DNA of 64,000 nt, taken from NCBI RefSeq assembly GCF_039542905.1, contig NZ_BAABIS010000001.1, forward strand, positions 4,650,001 through 4,714,000. Reading direction: 5' to 3'. Both the position numbers and the translations under genes were made by a program. Shown in pieces: positions 48,441 to 58,200 of this stretch; position 1 is the stretch's first letter, and every line of letters begins with the position of its first letter. The notes beneath the pieces were generated by a model. It saw nothing but the letters and a program-made list of their open reading frames with translations. It ran no database searches and had not been told where the DNA came from. This DNA is from Kitasatospora terrestris (lineage in GTDB: Bacteria; Actinomycetota; Actinomycetes; Streptomycetales; Streptomycetaceae).

Positions 48441-49559
48441 ATGGGTCTGACGAGTCACAAGGTGCTCGCGCTGTCCGCGCTGTGGGCGGTCGCGATGGTG
48501 GTGGCCACCGTGTGGTCGTGGCCCCGGCTGGCCCGGCGCGGCTGGCCGGCGGTGCTGGGCCGCCTCGGCACGATCGTGGCGACGCAGCTGGCGGTGATGT
48601 GCACCCTGGGTCTGCTCGCCAACAACTACTTCGCGTTCTACAGCAGCTGGGACGACCTGCTCGGCACCGCCGACAACGGCCCGGTGACGGTGCAGAACGC
48701 CATCGGCGTGCAGCGGCTGGGCGGGGACGACGTCCGGGTGACCGGCGAACCGGGCCGCGACCCGGCGCGGATCGGGCGCCTGGAGCGGATCCGGATCCCC
48801 GGGGCCACCACCGGGCTGGCCACTGACGGGTACGTCTACCTGCCGCCGGAGTACTTCCAGCCGCAGTACGCGGACCGGCGCTTCCCCGCGGTGATCGCCA
48901 TCACCGGCTTCCCCGGCGACGCCAGGAACCTGGTCACCAAGCTCAACTACCCCGCCACCCAGCTGCGCCTGGTCCGCGAGGGGAAGGCGAAGCCCGCGGT
49001 GCTGGTGCTGATGCGCCCCTCCCCGGCGATGCCCCGGGACACCGAGTGCGAGGACGTGCCCGGCGGCCCGCAGTCCGACGGCTACTTCAGCCGGGACGTG
49101 CCGGCCGCGGTCCGGGCCGGCTACCGGGTGGCGTCCGGTCCCGGCAGCCTCGGGGTGATCGGCAACTCCACCGGTGGCTACTGCGCGCTGAAGCTGGCGA
49201 TGCGTCACCCGGACGTGTTCGCAGCCGGGGCGTCGCTGTCCGGCTACTACCGCGCGGCCGAGGACCCGACCACCGGCGACCTGTTCGGCGGCGACGGCCG
49301 GCGCCGCGACGAGGCCGACCTGACCTGGCGGCTGACCCACCTTCCGCAGCCCCGGGTGGCGCTGCTGGTCGGCGGCAGCAAGGAGGGCGACGGCGACTAC
49401 TGGGGCCAGACCCAGGGCTTCCTGGCGGCGGCGAAGGCCGGCCCGACCCGGGTCTCCTCGATCACCGTGCAGACCGGCGGGCACAACTTCAACACCTGGT
49501 CGCGGATGCTGCCCGCCTCGCTCGGCTGGCTCGGCGACCGGCTGGCGCCGCCCGCCTGA
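48441..49559 (+). CDS. Alpha/beta-hydrolase, esterase D/mycolyltransferase-like
   Basis: 372 residues with two N-terminal membrane segments (about 7-25 and 42-62) and an extracellular catalytic domain. The nucleophile elbow is IGNSTGGYCALKLAMRHPD (Ser about residue 246), preceded by PAVIAITGFPGDARN and VLVLMRPSP; the catalytic His is probably in TGGHNFNTW (about 350). The fold resembles antigen-85/esterase D proteins. Its substrate is unknown; Streptomyces has no mycolic acids. Confidence 0.85.
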   Translation: MGLTSHKVLALSALWAVAMVVATVWSWPRLARRGWPAVLGRLGTIVATQLAVMCTLGLLANNYFAFYSSWDDLLGTADNGPVTVQNAIGVQRLGGDDVRVTGEPGRDPARIGRLERIRIPGATTGLATDGYVYLPPEYFQPQYADRRFPAVIAITGFPGDARNLVTKLNYPATQLRLVREGKAKPAVLVLMRPSPAMPRDTECEDVPGGPQSDGYFSRDVPAAVRAGYRVASGPGSLGVIGNSTGGYCALKLAMRHPDVFAAGASLSGYYRAAEDPTTGDLFGGDGRRRDEADLTWRLTHLPQPRVALLVGGSKEGDGDYWGQTQGFLAAAKAGPTRVSSITVQTGGHNFNTWSRMLPASLGWLGDRLAPPA

Positions 49560-49759
49560 CCAGGCGTCGGTCACTGCGCGCAGTTCTCCGGGGACGGGGA
49601 GTTTCGGTCCGCGTCCGGGCCGGGTATGCAGCCTTCACACGGGCGCCGCATCCGGGCCGCCCGCAATCTCGGCGGCGCCGGGCGGCGCGCTGAGGGATCA
49701 TGGAGCCACGGCGCGGTCCAACGGAGGGTCGCCCACCAGACACCGAGGACTGTTTCGAG

Positions 49760-50143
49760 ATGCCCACCGGCCAGGTCAAGTGGTTCAACGAGACGAAGGG
49801 TTACGGCTTCCTGTCGCGCGACGACGGCGGCGAGGTCTTCGTCCACACCAAGGCGCTGCCCACCGGCGTCACCACCCTGAGGCCGGGGCAGCGCGTCGAG
49901 TTCGGCATCGCGGCCGGGCACCGGGGCGACCAGGCGATGGGCGTGACCCTGCTGGACGCCCTGCCGTCGGTCGTGGTCAACCAGCGCAAGAGCGCCGACG
50001 ACATGGCGCCGATCGTCCAGGACCTGATCACCAGGCTGGACCAGATCCTGCCGAGCCTGCAGCGCGGTCGCTACCCGGCCAAGACGGACGGGGCGAAGAT
50101 CGCCCTGGTGCTGCGCGCGGTGGCCGACCAGTTCGACGCCTGA
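49760..50143 (+). CDS. Cold-shock domain protein with C-terminal extension
   Basis: 127 residues. The first ~67 form a cold-shock domain (GQVKWFNETKGYGFLSRDDGGEVFVHTKAL with RNP-1 KGYGFL and RNP-2 EVFVHT). The remaining ~60 residues are helical (DMAPIVQDLITRLDQILPSLQRGRYPAKTDGAKIALVLRAVADQFDA) and are not part of the CSD. This longer form is known in actinobacteria. It is convergent with mqnD, 7 bp apart. Confidence 0.92.
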   Translation: MPTGQVKWFNETKGYGFLSRDDGGEVFVHTKALPTGVTTLRPGQRVEFGIAAGHRGDQAMGVTLLDALPSVVVNQRKSADDMAPIVQDLITRLDQILPSLQRGRYPAKTDGAKIALVLRAVADQFDA

Positions 50144-50150
50144 CGGCCGG

Positions 50151-50996
50151 TCAGTCGAGCAGGCCCGGGTCGACCGCGGGGACGAGTCCCTCGCCGGCGG
50201 CCCGGGTCAGCAGCGCGCGGACCGCGGCGTACCCCTCGGTGCCGAGGTCGGCGGTGAACTCGTTGACGTACAGCGCGATGTGCGCGTCCGCGACGTCCGG
50301 GTCCATCTCCTGGGCGTGCGCCAGCACGTAGTCGCGGGAGGCCGACGGGTCGTCCCAGGCGTGCCGCACCGAGGCGCGGATGCTGTCGGCGAGCTCCCGC
50401 AGCCGCTCGGCGCCGAGCGAGCGCCGGGCGACGATTGCGCCGAGCGGGATCGGCAGGCCGGTCTCCGCCTCCCAGGCCTCGCCCATGTCGGCGAGCCGGT
50501 GCAGCCCGTACCGCTGGAAGGTGAACCGGGCCTCGTGGATCACCAGGCCGGCGTCCACCCGCCCGTCCCGCACGGCGGGCATGATCTCGTGGAACGGCAG
50601 CACCACGATCTCGCCGAAGCCGCCGGGCACCGCCTTCGCCGCCCACAGCCGGAACAGCAGGTACGCGGTGGACCGCTCGCTCGGCACCGCGACCGTCCGG
50701 CCCGCCAGCGCGGCCGGGTCGACCGGCTCGCGGGTGAGCACCAGCGGCCCGCAGCCTCGGCCCAGCGCGCCGCCGCAGGGCAGCAGCGCGTACTCCTCCA
50801 GCACCCACGGCAGCTGGCCGTAGGAGATCTTCAGCACGTCCAGCTCGCCGCGCTCGGCCAGGCCGTTGGTGATGTCGATGTCCGCGAACTCGACCTCGGG
50901 CGCGTCCGCGCCGGGCACCAGTCCGTGCGCCCAGGCGTGGAAGACGAAGGTGTCGTTGGGGCACGGCGAGTACGCGATCCGCAGCGGCTCAGCCAT
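50151..50996 (-). CDS. mqnD: 1,4-dihydroxy-6-naphthoate synthase
   Basis: 281 residues. Converts cyclic dehypoxanthinylfutalosine to 1,4-dihydroxy-6-naphthoate in the futalosine route to menaquinone. Family features: LRIAYSPCPNDTFVFHAWAHGL (residues 5-26), DIDITNGLAERGELDVLKISYGQLP, VAVPSERSTAYLLFRLW, LVIHEARFTFQRYGL and IPLGAIVARR. Its ATG overlaps the end of mqnB by 8 bp, so the two enzymes are translationally coupled. Confidence 0.94.
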   Translation of the reverse strand: MAEPLRIAYSPCPNDTFVFHAWAHGLVPGADAPEVEFADIDITNGLAERGELDVLKISYGQLPWVLEEYALLPCGGALGRGCGPLVLTREPVDPAALAGRTVAVPSERSTAYLLFRLWAAKAVPGGFGEIVVLPFHEIMPAVRDGRVDAGLVIHEARFTFQRYGLHRLADMGEAWEAETGLPIPLGAIVARRSLGAERLRELADSIRASVRHAWDDPSASRDYVLAHAQEMDPDVADAHIALYVNEFTADLGTEGYAAVRALLTRAAGEGLVPAVDPGLLD

Positions 50997-51732
50997 GGGT
51001 GACCTCCTTGAGCAGGCGCTGGTACGGCAGCGCGGCGAAGGCCCGCTCCAGGGCCCCCAGTGCCTCGCCGATCCGCCAGGCCGCGCGGTCGCGCGGGCCG
51101 ACGGGGTTGGAGACGGCCCGCAGTTCGCCCGCCGGCACGCCGAACCGGGCGGCCGCCTCGGCCACCCCGAAGCCCTCCATCGCCTCGGCCAGCACACCGG
51201 GGTGGCGGTCGGCCAGCGCGGCGGCCCGCTCGGCGCTGCCGGTCACCGTGGACACCGTCAGCACCGGGCCCGCGGCGGCGCCCAGCGCCCCGGCGGCGGC
51301 CGCGACCAGGCCGGGGGGCGGGACGTGCCGGACCGTCCCGAAACCCAGCTCGGTGACGTCGGCGAAGCCCTCCGGGGTCTCGGCGCCCAGGTCGGCGACG
51401 ACGATCGCGTCCGCGACCACCAGGGAGCCGATCGGGGCGCGCGGCGCGAAGCCGCCGGCGATCCCGGCCGAGAGCACCAGCGCGTAGCGGCCGCCGGCCA
51501 GCGCGGTCGCGGTGGCCGCGGCGGCGGCGGCCGGGCCGACCCCGCCGGCCAGCACGTCCACGGCGGTCCCGTCGGCGGCCACCGCACGGTGCAGCAGCCC
51601 GCCGGGCAGCGGCTCGGCCGGGGCACCCGCGGGCAGGCCGCGCAGCACCGCGTCCGCCTCGGCGGGCACGGCGACGACGACCAGCAGCCCGGCCTCCCGG
51701 CCGGGCTGCTTGTGCGGGGACCGCTCGGTCAT
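50989..51732 (-). CDS. mqnB: Futalosine hydrolase
   Basis: 247-residue nucleosidase of the MTA/SAH-nucleosidase fold; hydrolyses futalosine to hypoxanthine and dehypoxanthinylfutalosine. Visible: GLLVVVAVPAEADAVLRGL, AGGVGPAAAAAATATAL, VLSAGIAGGFAPRAPIGSLVVADAIVVADLGAETPEGF and the late EAMEGFGVAEAAARFGVP segment with the purine-binding/catalytic region. The N-terminal 15 residues (TERSPHKQPGREA) are an extension. Presence of mqnB with mqnD shows the futalosine rather than the classical menaquinone pathway. No mqnA, mqnC or mqnE is in the window. Confidence 0.94.
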   Translation of the reverse strand: MTERSPHKQPGREAGLLVVVAVPAEADAVLRGLPAGAPAEPLPGGLLHRAVAADGTAVDVLAGGVGPAAAAAATATALAGGRYALVLSAGIAGGFAPRAPIGSLVVADAIVVADLGAETPEGFADVTELGFGTVRHVPPPGLVAAAAGALGAAAGPVLTVSTVTGSAERAAALADRHPGVLAEAMEGFGVAEAAARFGVPAGELRAVSNPVGPRDRAAWRIGEALGALERAFAALPYQRLLKEVTHG

Positions 51733-51743
51733 CGGGTGACCGG

Positions 51744-52262
51744 TCAGCCCTTCTGGTGCAGCTCGAAGTACCAGACCGCGTAGACCTCGTTGGTCTTCTG
51801 GCTGGCCTCGACGACGGTCACCGTGGTGGTGCCGCTGGAGTTCAGGACGGTGGAGGCGGCGACCGAACCGGACCAGGTCGAGCCCTTCACGTCCTGCGCC
51901 AGCACGGCCTCGCCCTGGGCGCCGCCGTCGGTGAACGCGAACCAGCCGCGGTCGCCGGTCTCGACCGGCACGCCGACGCCGATCCGGTCGCTGGAGACCA
52001 CGTCGGAGGACGGGTTGCTCTTGCTCTCGCGGGCCTGCTTGGCGTCGACCTGGCACTTGGCCAGCTGGGCCTTTTCGAGGGGCTTGCCGTCGTTGTAGCA
52101 GGCCGGCGCGGCGGTGATCGAGGAGCGGCCGACCGTCAGGGTCGCCTGGTGCTCGTCGGGCTTGCCCTTGTCGCTGGCGACGGCGACCGAACCGGCGACC
52201 GTGCCGGCTCCGATCAGGACGACGGCGCCGAGGCCGACGATCACGCGGGTGCTGAGGCTCAT
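51744..52262 (-). CDS. DUF2771-like secreted/membrane-anchored protein
   Basis: 172 residues from ATG 52262 (TTG 52268 would add two). One N-terminal hydrophobic segment (VIVGLGAVVLIGAGTVAGSVAVA) serves as signal or anchor; the outer part is a small beta-rich domain (ATLTVGRSSITAAPACYNDGKPL...GWFAFTDGGAQGEAVL...VYAVWYFELHQKG) with two Cys. DUF2771 proteins occur next to the MFS/DUF3027 genes in Streptomyces; function unknown. It begins 60 bp after the MFS gene's stop on the same strand. Confidence 0.72.
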   Translation of the reverse strand: MSLSTRVIVGLGAVVLIGAGTVAGSVAVASDKGKPDEHQATLTVGRSSITAAPACYNDGKPLEKAQLAKCQVDAKQARESKSNPSSDVVSSDRIGVGVPVETGDRGWFAFTDGGAQGEAVLAQDVKGSTWSGSVAASTVLNSSGTTTVTVVEASQKTNEVYAVWYFELHQKG

Positions 52263-52322
52263 GGGCAAGAATCTACCGGGCTCGGACGGTCGCGCGACGC
52301 GGGGGTGGGCCGACGCGCGCGG

Positions 52323-53888
52323 TCATGCCACCCGCGGCCGAGCGGCGGGCCGGCGCAGGCCCGTCCTGAGCAGCGAGCGGATGCTCCACAGCAGCATCAC
52401 CGCCAGCACCGCCGCGGCCAGCGTGAGGCCGAGCGCCTCGTTCAGCGGCAGCGCGATGCCCACCAGGCCGCCGGCCACCCAGCACAGCTGCAGGGCCGTC
52501 TCCGACCGGGCGAAGGCGGAGGTCCGCACCGCCTCCGGGACGTCCCGCTGGATCAGCGCGTCCAGCGCCAGCTTGCCCAGCGAGGCCGCCATCCCGGAGG
52601 TCGCCGCCGCGATCGCGACCGTGGCGATCCCGTACCAGAGCGCCGCGGCGCCGGTCGCCAGCGTCGCCACCAGCAGCATCACCGTCACCGTCGCCTCCGA
52701 GCCGCGGGTGCGCAGCCAGGACCCGAGCACCGAGCCCAGCGCGTTGCCGATGCCCGCCGCCACGGCGACCACGCCCAGCGCCACCGTCTCGGGCAGCCCG
52801 CCCGGCGGGTCCTTGCGGATCAGGAACGCCAGGAACATCACCAGGAAGCCGACCAGCCAGCGCAGCGTCCCCACCCCGCGCAGCGCCATGATCACCGACG
52901 GGCCGACCGCCCGCAGCACCCCGCGCGCCACCGGCTTCGCCCCGTGCGGCTCGGCGTGCAGCTGGGCCCGGACCTCGCCCTTGGCCGAGTCCACCTTGTG
53001 CGGCAGGTGAAACGCCATCAGCATGCCGATCACGAAGACCAGGAACGCGCCGCGCAGCGGCCAGCCCGGACCGATCAGGTGCAGCAGCCCGCCCACCCCC
53101 GCCGCCACCATCGTGGCCAGCAGCCCGGCCAGGGTGACCCGCGAGTTCGCCTTCACCAGTGACAGCTGCGGTGGCAGCAGCCGCGGCACCACCACGGAGC
53201 GCACCACCCCGTACGCCTTCGACGCGACCAGCACGCCCAGCGCCTCCGGGTACAGCGCCAGCCCGCCCGAGGTCACCACCCCGGCCATCGTCCACGCCAG
53301 CACCGCGCGGGCCAGCATCGACATCGCCATGGCCGTGCGGCGGCCGTGCGGCAGCCGGTCCAGCAGCGGGCCGATCACCGGGGCGAGCAGCGCGAACGGC
53401 GCCATCGTGATCAGCAGGTAGAGCGCGACCCGGTCGCGGGCCTCGCCGGTCGGCACCGAGAAGAAGATGGAGGAGGCCAGGGCGACGGTGATCAGCATGT
53501 CGCCGAAGGAGTTGATCGCGTGCAGCTCGATCAGCTTCGCCAGGCCCGACTCGCCGGCGCCCTCCGCCGAGGTCGCCTTCCGGATCCGCCGGCCGGTGCC
53601 GTGCACCACCCGCCCGGTCCGCACCCCGGCGGCCGACGCGCCCCGGGCGAGGAACCCGCGGCCCCGGACCACCTTGGTCGCCGGCTCCTGACCGTCCGGT
53701 CGCTGTCCGTCCGGCTCCTGACCGTCCGGTCGCTGCTCCTCCGGCTCCGCGGCAGCGCCGTCCGCCCCCGGCGGGGCGTCGCCGACCGGGGAGTCCACCG
53801 GCTGCTGCCGCACCACGGCTGCCTGCTCCGGCCGGCCATCGGCCTGCGGGGAGTGCAGTCCGTGCTGCGGCGGAGTCTCATCCGCCAC
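52323..53888 (-). CDS. MFS transporter with long low-complexity N-terminus
   Basis: 521 residues from GTG 53888. The first ~110 residues are cytoplasmic, Gln/Pro/Asp-rich, including repeated decapeptides (QRPDGQEPDG pattern) encoded by a 30-bp tandem repeat. About twelve hydrophobic segments follow (LITVALASSIFFSV, YLLITMAPFALLAPVIGPLLDRLPHGRRTAMAMSM with the MFS loop). The substrate is unknown. The gene is divergent from the DUF3027 gene, a conserved arrangement in Streptomyces. Confidence 0.88.
   Translation of the reverse strand: MADETPPQHGLHSPQADGRPEQAAVVRQQPVDSPVGDAPPGADGAAAEPEEQRPDGQEPDGQRPDGQEPATKVVRGRGFLARGASAAGVRTGRVVHGTGRRIRKATSAEGAGESGLAKLIELHAINSFGDMLITVALASSIFFSVPTGEARDRVALYLLITMAPFALLAPVIGPLLDRLPHGRRTAMAMSMLARAVLAWTMAGVVTSGGLALYPEALGVLVASKAYGVVRSVVVPRLLPPQLSLVKANSRVTLAGLLATMVAAGVGGLLHLIGPGWPLRGAFLVFVIGMLMAFHLPHKVDSAKGEVRAQLHAEPHGAKPVARGVLRAVGPSVIMALRGVGTLRWLVGFLVMFLAFLIRKDPPGGLPETVALGVVAVAAGIGNALGSVLGSWLRTRGSEATVTVMLLVATLATGAAALWYGIATVAIAAATSGMAASLGKLALDALIQRDVPEAVRTSAFARSETALQLCWVAGGLVGIALPLNEALGLTLAAAVLAVMLLWSIRSLLRTGLRRPAARPRVA
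53681..53747. repeat. 30-bp tandem repeat in the MFS transporter 5' region
   Basis: A 25-bp identical unit at 53681-53705 recurs at 53711-53735 (period 30 bp), with a partial third copy at 53741. It stays in frame and encodes the Gln-Pro-Asp-Gly-rich repeats in the transporter's cytoplasmic N-terminus. Copy number probably varies between strains. Confidence 0.85.
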
Positions 53889-54186
53889 AGCCCCATCCTG
53901 CCCGACATTGCCGTGGCATACGAGTGATTGGGGTCTCCGGCGTGCCCGGGTCCGTGAGCCCGGCCGGTACCCGGGCTGTGCTGCACGGCGGACCGGCGGG
54001 TAGCCTGCACTACGCGCGCACCCGAGTGCACCGGGGGTAGCGGGACCGGGCGGCGCGGCCCGTCCCCCGAGCGGTCCCGGGTCGAGCAGAATAGAGACGT
54101 GGCAGCGACGTCCGGCGAAGGACCGCCCAACGCGGGCCGCCGGAGAACGACCGCAGGAATGACAGGACTGGGAGAGAATCGACGCC

Positions 54187-55080
54187 GTGAGCGCTGCGAT
54201 GCGAAGCCGAACCCCTGACCGGCTCTGTGCGGAGGCCGTCGAACTCGCCCGCCAGGCAGCGGTGGACACCGTCGGAGCGGCCAGTGTCGGCGCCCACCTC
54301 GGTGTGACCGCGGAGGCCGACCGCGTCGTCACCCACACCTTCGCGTGCGAGGACGCCGCCTACCGCGGCTGGCACTGGGCCGTCACGGTCGCCCGTGCCC
54401 CGCGCGCCAAGAACGTGACCCTCGACGAGGTCGCCCTGCTGCCCGGCAACGAGGCGGTCCTCGCCCCCCAGTGGGTGCCCTGGAGCGAGCGCCTGCGGCC
54501 GGGTGACCTCGGCCCCGGCGACCTGCTGCCGACCGGCGCCGACGACGTCCGGCTGGAGCCCGGCTGGAGCGGCGAGGACGAGCCCGCGCCGAACTCGGCG
54601 CTCGCCGAGACCGCCGACGAGGACGTCGTGGTCAGCGACCCCGCCGTGCAGCCCGTCCCGGCCCGGGCCGAGATCGGCGCCGTCGCCGAGGAGCTCGGCC
54701 TCGGGCGCGCCCGGGTGCTCTCCCGGCTCGGCCTGCACGCCGCCGCCGAGCGCTGGGAGTCCGCGTACGGGCCGCAGACGCCGATGGCGCAGTCCGCGCC
54801 GGCGTCCTGCACCACCTGCGGCTTCCTGGTGCCGATCGGCGGCTCGCTCGGGCAGGCGTTCGGCGTCTGCGGCAACGAGTTCGGCCCGGCCGACGGGCAG
54901 GTCGTCTCGCTCGCGTACGGCTGCGGCGCGCACTCCGAGGCCGCCGTCCTCCCGGCCCCGCCGGTCCCGTCCGAGCTGATCCTCGACGAGACCGTGGTCG
55001 AGCCGCTGCAGATCCACCCCGACCGCACCAGCGGCTCCGTCGAGCCCGACGCCCCGGCCGAAGAGCTGGGCCACGCCTAG
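54187..55080 (+). CDS. DUF3027 family protein
   Basis: 297 residues from GTG 54187. The family core runs through RLCAEAVELARQAAVD, VTHTFACEDAAYRGWHWAVTVARAPRAK (about 55-82), LLPGNEAVLAPQWVPWSERLRPGDLGPGDLLP, and a later zinc-like SCTTCGFLVPIGGSLGQAFGVCGNE (about 205-230) with CGAHSE. Four or five Cys suggest a metal site. DUF3027 proteins are actinobacteria-specific with unknown role. It lies 198 bp before the sacsin-like ATPase gene. Confidence 0.88.
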   Translation: MSAAMRSRTPDRLCAEAVELARQAAVDTVGAASVGAHLGVTAEADRVVTHTFACEDAAYRGWHWAVTVARAPRAKNVTLDEVALLPGNEAVLAPQWVPWSERLRPGDLGPGDLLPTGADDVRLEPGWSGEDEPAPNSALAETADEDVVVSDPAVQPVPARAEIGAVAEELGLGRARVLSRLGLHAAAERWESAYGPQTPMAQSAPASCTTCGFLVPIGGSLGQAFGVCGNEFGPADGQVVSLAYGCGAHSEAAVLPAPPVPSELILDETVVEPLQIHPDRTSGSVEPDAPAEELGHA

Positions 55081-55278
55081 CGGATCCGCTTCCAGGAGCT
55101 CGCGGGGGCACCCCCGGCCGGAGGCCGGGGGAGACCCGCGGGGCCCGCTCCGTGACCGGCCGGGAGCACGCGTCCGGCCCACCGCGCGGTCGGCCCCGCA
55201 GCTCCCCGGCCCCCGGCGCACCCGCTGTTTGCGACAATGCGGCCGTACGCAGCGTGCGGGTTGGCGAAGGGCGGGTCA

Positions 55279-58200
55279 GTGGAGCCTCGGATCATCGGCA
55301 GTGGGACGGACGAGCAGGTGGCGGACGTCTTCGACACCGCCGGGCTGCGCCGGCGGGTGCTGGAGGCGTGGAGCGCCGCGCCGGCCCGGTTCCGGGAGGA
55401 CGCCAACGCCGAGGAGGAGCTGGCCCTCGGCGGCTACCGCGACCGGCTGGTCGTCGAACTGGCGCAGAACGCCGCCGACGCGGCCGCCCGCGCCGGCACC
55501 CTCCCCGGTCGGCTCCGGCTGACCCTGCACGACGGCGTGCTGGCCGCCGCCAACACCGGCGCCCCGCTGGACGCCGCCGCGGTCGAGTCGCTGTCCACCC
55601 TGCGCGCCTCCGCCAAGCGCGACGCCGCGGACGACCGGGACGGGGGCCGCGGCACGGTCGGCCGCTTCGGCGTCGGCTTCTCCTCCGTGCTCGCGGTGAC
55701 CGACGAGCCCGCCGTGCTGTCCTCGCACGGCGGCGTCCGCTGGTCCCTCGCGGAGGCGTACGAGCTGACCGGGGCCCGCCCGGAGCTCGCCGAGGAGCTG
55801 CGCCGCCGCGAGGGCCACGTCCCGCTGCTGCGCCTGCCGTTCCCCGCCGAGGGCGCCGCCCCGGCGGGCTACGACACGGTGGTGGTGCTGCCGCTGCGCG
55901 ACGCGGCCGCCACCGACCTGACCAGGCGGCTGCTCGCCGAGATCGACGACGCGCTGCTGCTCACCCTCCCGGGCCTGGCGGAGATCACCGTCGAGACGCC
56001 CGAGGGGACGCGCACCCTCACCCGGGCCACCGACCCGCAGCACCCGGACGGCATCACCACGGTCACCGTCACCGACGGCGACACCCGGACGGTCTGGCAG
56101 ACGGTCAGCGCCGCCGGCGCGATCGACCCGGCGCTGCTCGCCGACCGCCCCACCGAGGAGCGGGCCCGCCCGTACTGGAGCATCACCTGGGCCGTCCCGG
56201 TCAACCACGCCGGCCACCCGCAGACGCCGCGCACCACCCCGGTGGTGCACGCCCCGACGCCCAGCGACGAGCCGCTCGGCGTGCCCGCACTGCTGATCGC
56301 CGGGTACCCGCTGGACTCCACCCGCCGGCACGTCGCACCCGGCCCGCTGACCGACTTCCTCACCGAGCGAGCCGCCGACGCCTACGCCGGGCTGCTGCGC
56401 GCCCGCGGCGCCGATGTCCACTCGCTCTCGCTGGTGCCCGCCCCGCTCGGCCGGGGCGCCCTCGACAACGCGCTGCGCACCGCGATCCTGCACCGGCTGC
56501 CGGCCACCCCGTTCCTGCCGCACCCCAAGGGCGTCGAGGAGGGCGCCCCGGCGCTGCAGCCGCGCGACGCGACGCTGCTGGAGGGCGCCGACCACGCCGT
56601 GGTGGAGGCGCTGGCGCCGATCTTCCCCGGGCTGCTGCCGGCCGGCCTGGAGCGCCGGGCCGAACTGCGCGCGCTGGACGTGCGGCGCGTCCCGCTCGCC
56701 GAGGTGGTCGACCAGCTCGGCGGCCTGGAGCGCGAGCCGGCCTGGTGGCGCAACCTGTACGCGGGCCTGGCCGGCGCCGACCCGGAGGCGCTCGGCGCGC
56801 TGCCCGTCCCGCTCGCCGACGGCCGCACGGTCACCGGCCCGCGCCGGGTGCTGCTGCCCTCGGACGCCGCCGACTGGGAGGGCTTCGAGGGCTACCCGCA
56901 GTCCCTGTCCGACGCGCTCGCCCTGCTGGACCTGCGCCTGGCCCACCCCGAGGCGGCGCACCCGCTGCTGGCCAAGCTCGGCGCCGGCACCGCCACCCCC
57001 GCCGGGGTGCTGGACACCCCCGAGGTGCGCGCCGCCGTCGCCCGCTCGCTGGAACTCGGCGAGGACGACTTCGACGCCGCCGTGGACCTCGCGGACGCCG
57101 TGCTCTCCCTGGTCAGGGCGGCCGCCCCGGCGGTCGGCGAGCACCCCTGGCTGGCCCGGCTCGCCCTGCCCGACGACGAGGGCGAACTCACCCGGGCCGG
57201 CGAGCTGATCCTCCCCGACAGCCCGCTCGCCGCCCTCGCCCGCGAGGACGACGCCGCCTACGTCGACGAGGACCTGTACGACCGCTGGGGCCCCGAGGTG
57301 CTGGCCGCCGCCGGCGCGCTGGCCTCCTTCGTGCTGGTCCGCGCCGAGGACGTGGTGCTCGACCCCGACGACCTGGAGCGCCTGGACCCGACCGTCCCCG
57401 CCGACCGGGCCGCCGGCGGCGCCCCCACCGGCCTGATCGACGAGGCGCCGGACGGCCTCGCGGACTGGTGCGAGGACGCCCTGGAGGCCCTGCACGCCGA
57501 CGATGCCGGAGAGCTGGGCGTCCCCCCGGTCGCGGCCGAACTGCTCGCCGTCCGCGACCTCGACCTGGTCCACGACGCCGCCTGGCCCGAGGCGCTCGCC
57601 CTGCTCTCCCGGCCGCCCTACCGGGACGCGGTGGTCGCCCCCGTCCGCACCCTGCTGCCCGACGGCCGCTACGTCGACCTGCCCTCGTACACCGCCTGGT
57701 GGCTGCGCGACCACCCGGTGCTGGACGGCCGCGAACCCGCCGGGCTGCGCGCCGCCGGCGCCGACCCGCTGCTGCGCGGCCTCTACGACGAGGCGCGCAC
57801 CACGCTCGACCCGCAGTTCCTGCACGCCCTCGGCGTGCGCACCACGCTCGCCGCCCTGCTCGACGAGCCGCACGGCCCCGAGGAGGTGGTCGACCGGCTG
57901 GTCGACGCCGATGCCGAGGTGACCCACCGCCAGCTCCACGGCATCTACACCGCGCTGGCCCGGCTGCCGCTCGACCGGGTGGAGGCCCTGGACGTGGTCC
58001 GGGCCCTCGCCCCGCTGGACGAGGCGACCGGCCGCCGCGACGACGTGACCGTCGTCGTGGACGCCTCCCGGGCCGTGGTGGCCGACGCGCCCGACCTGGT
58101 CGAGCTGCTGCACGGCCACCCCGTGCTGCCCGTCGAGCCCTCCCTGGCGGCCGACCTGGCCGAACGGCTGCACGTCTCGCTGGCCAGCGAGGTCGCCGGC

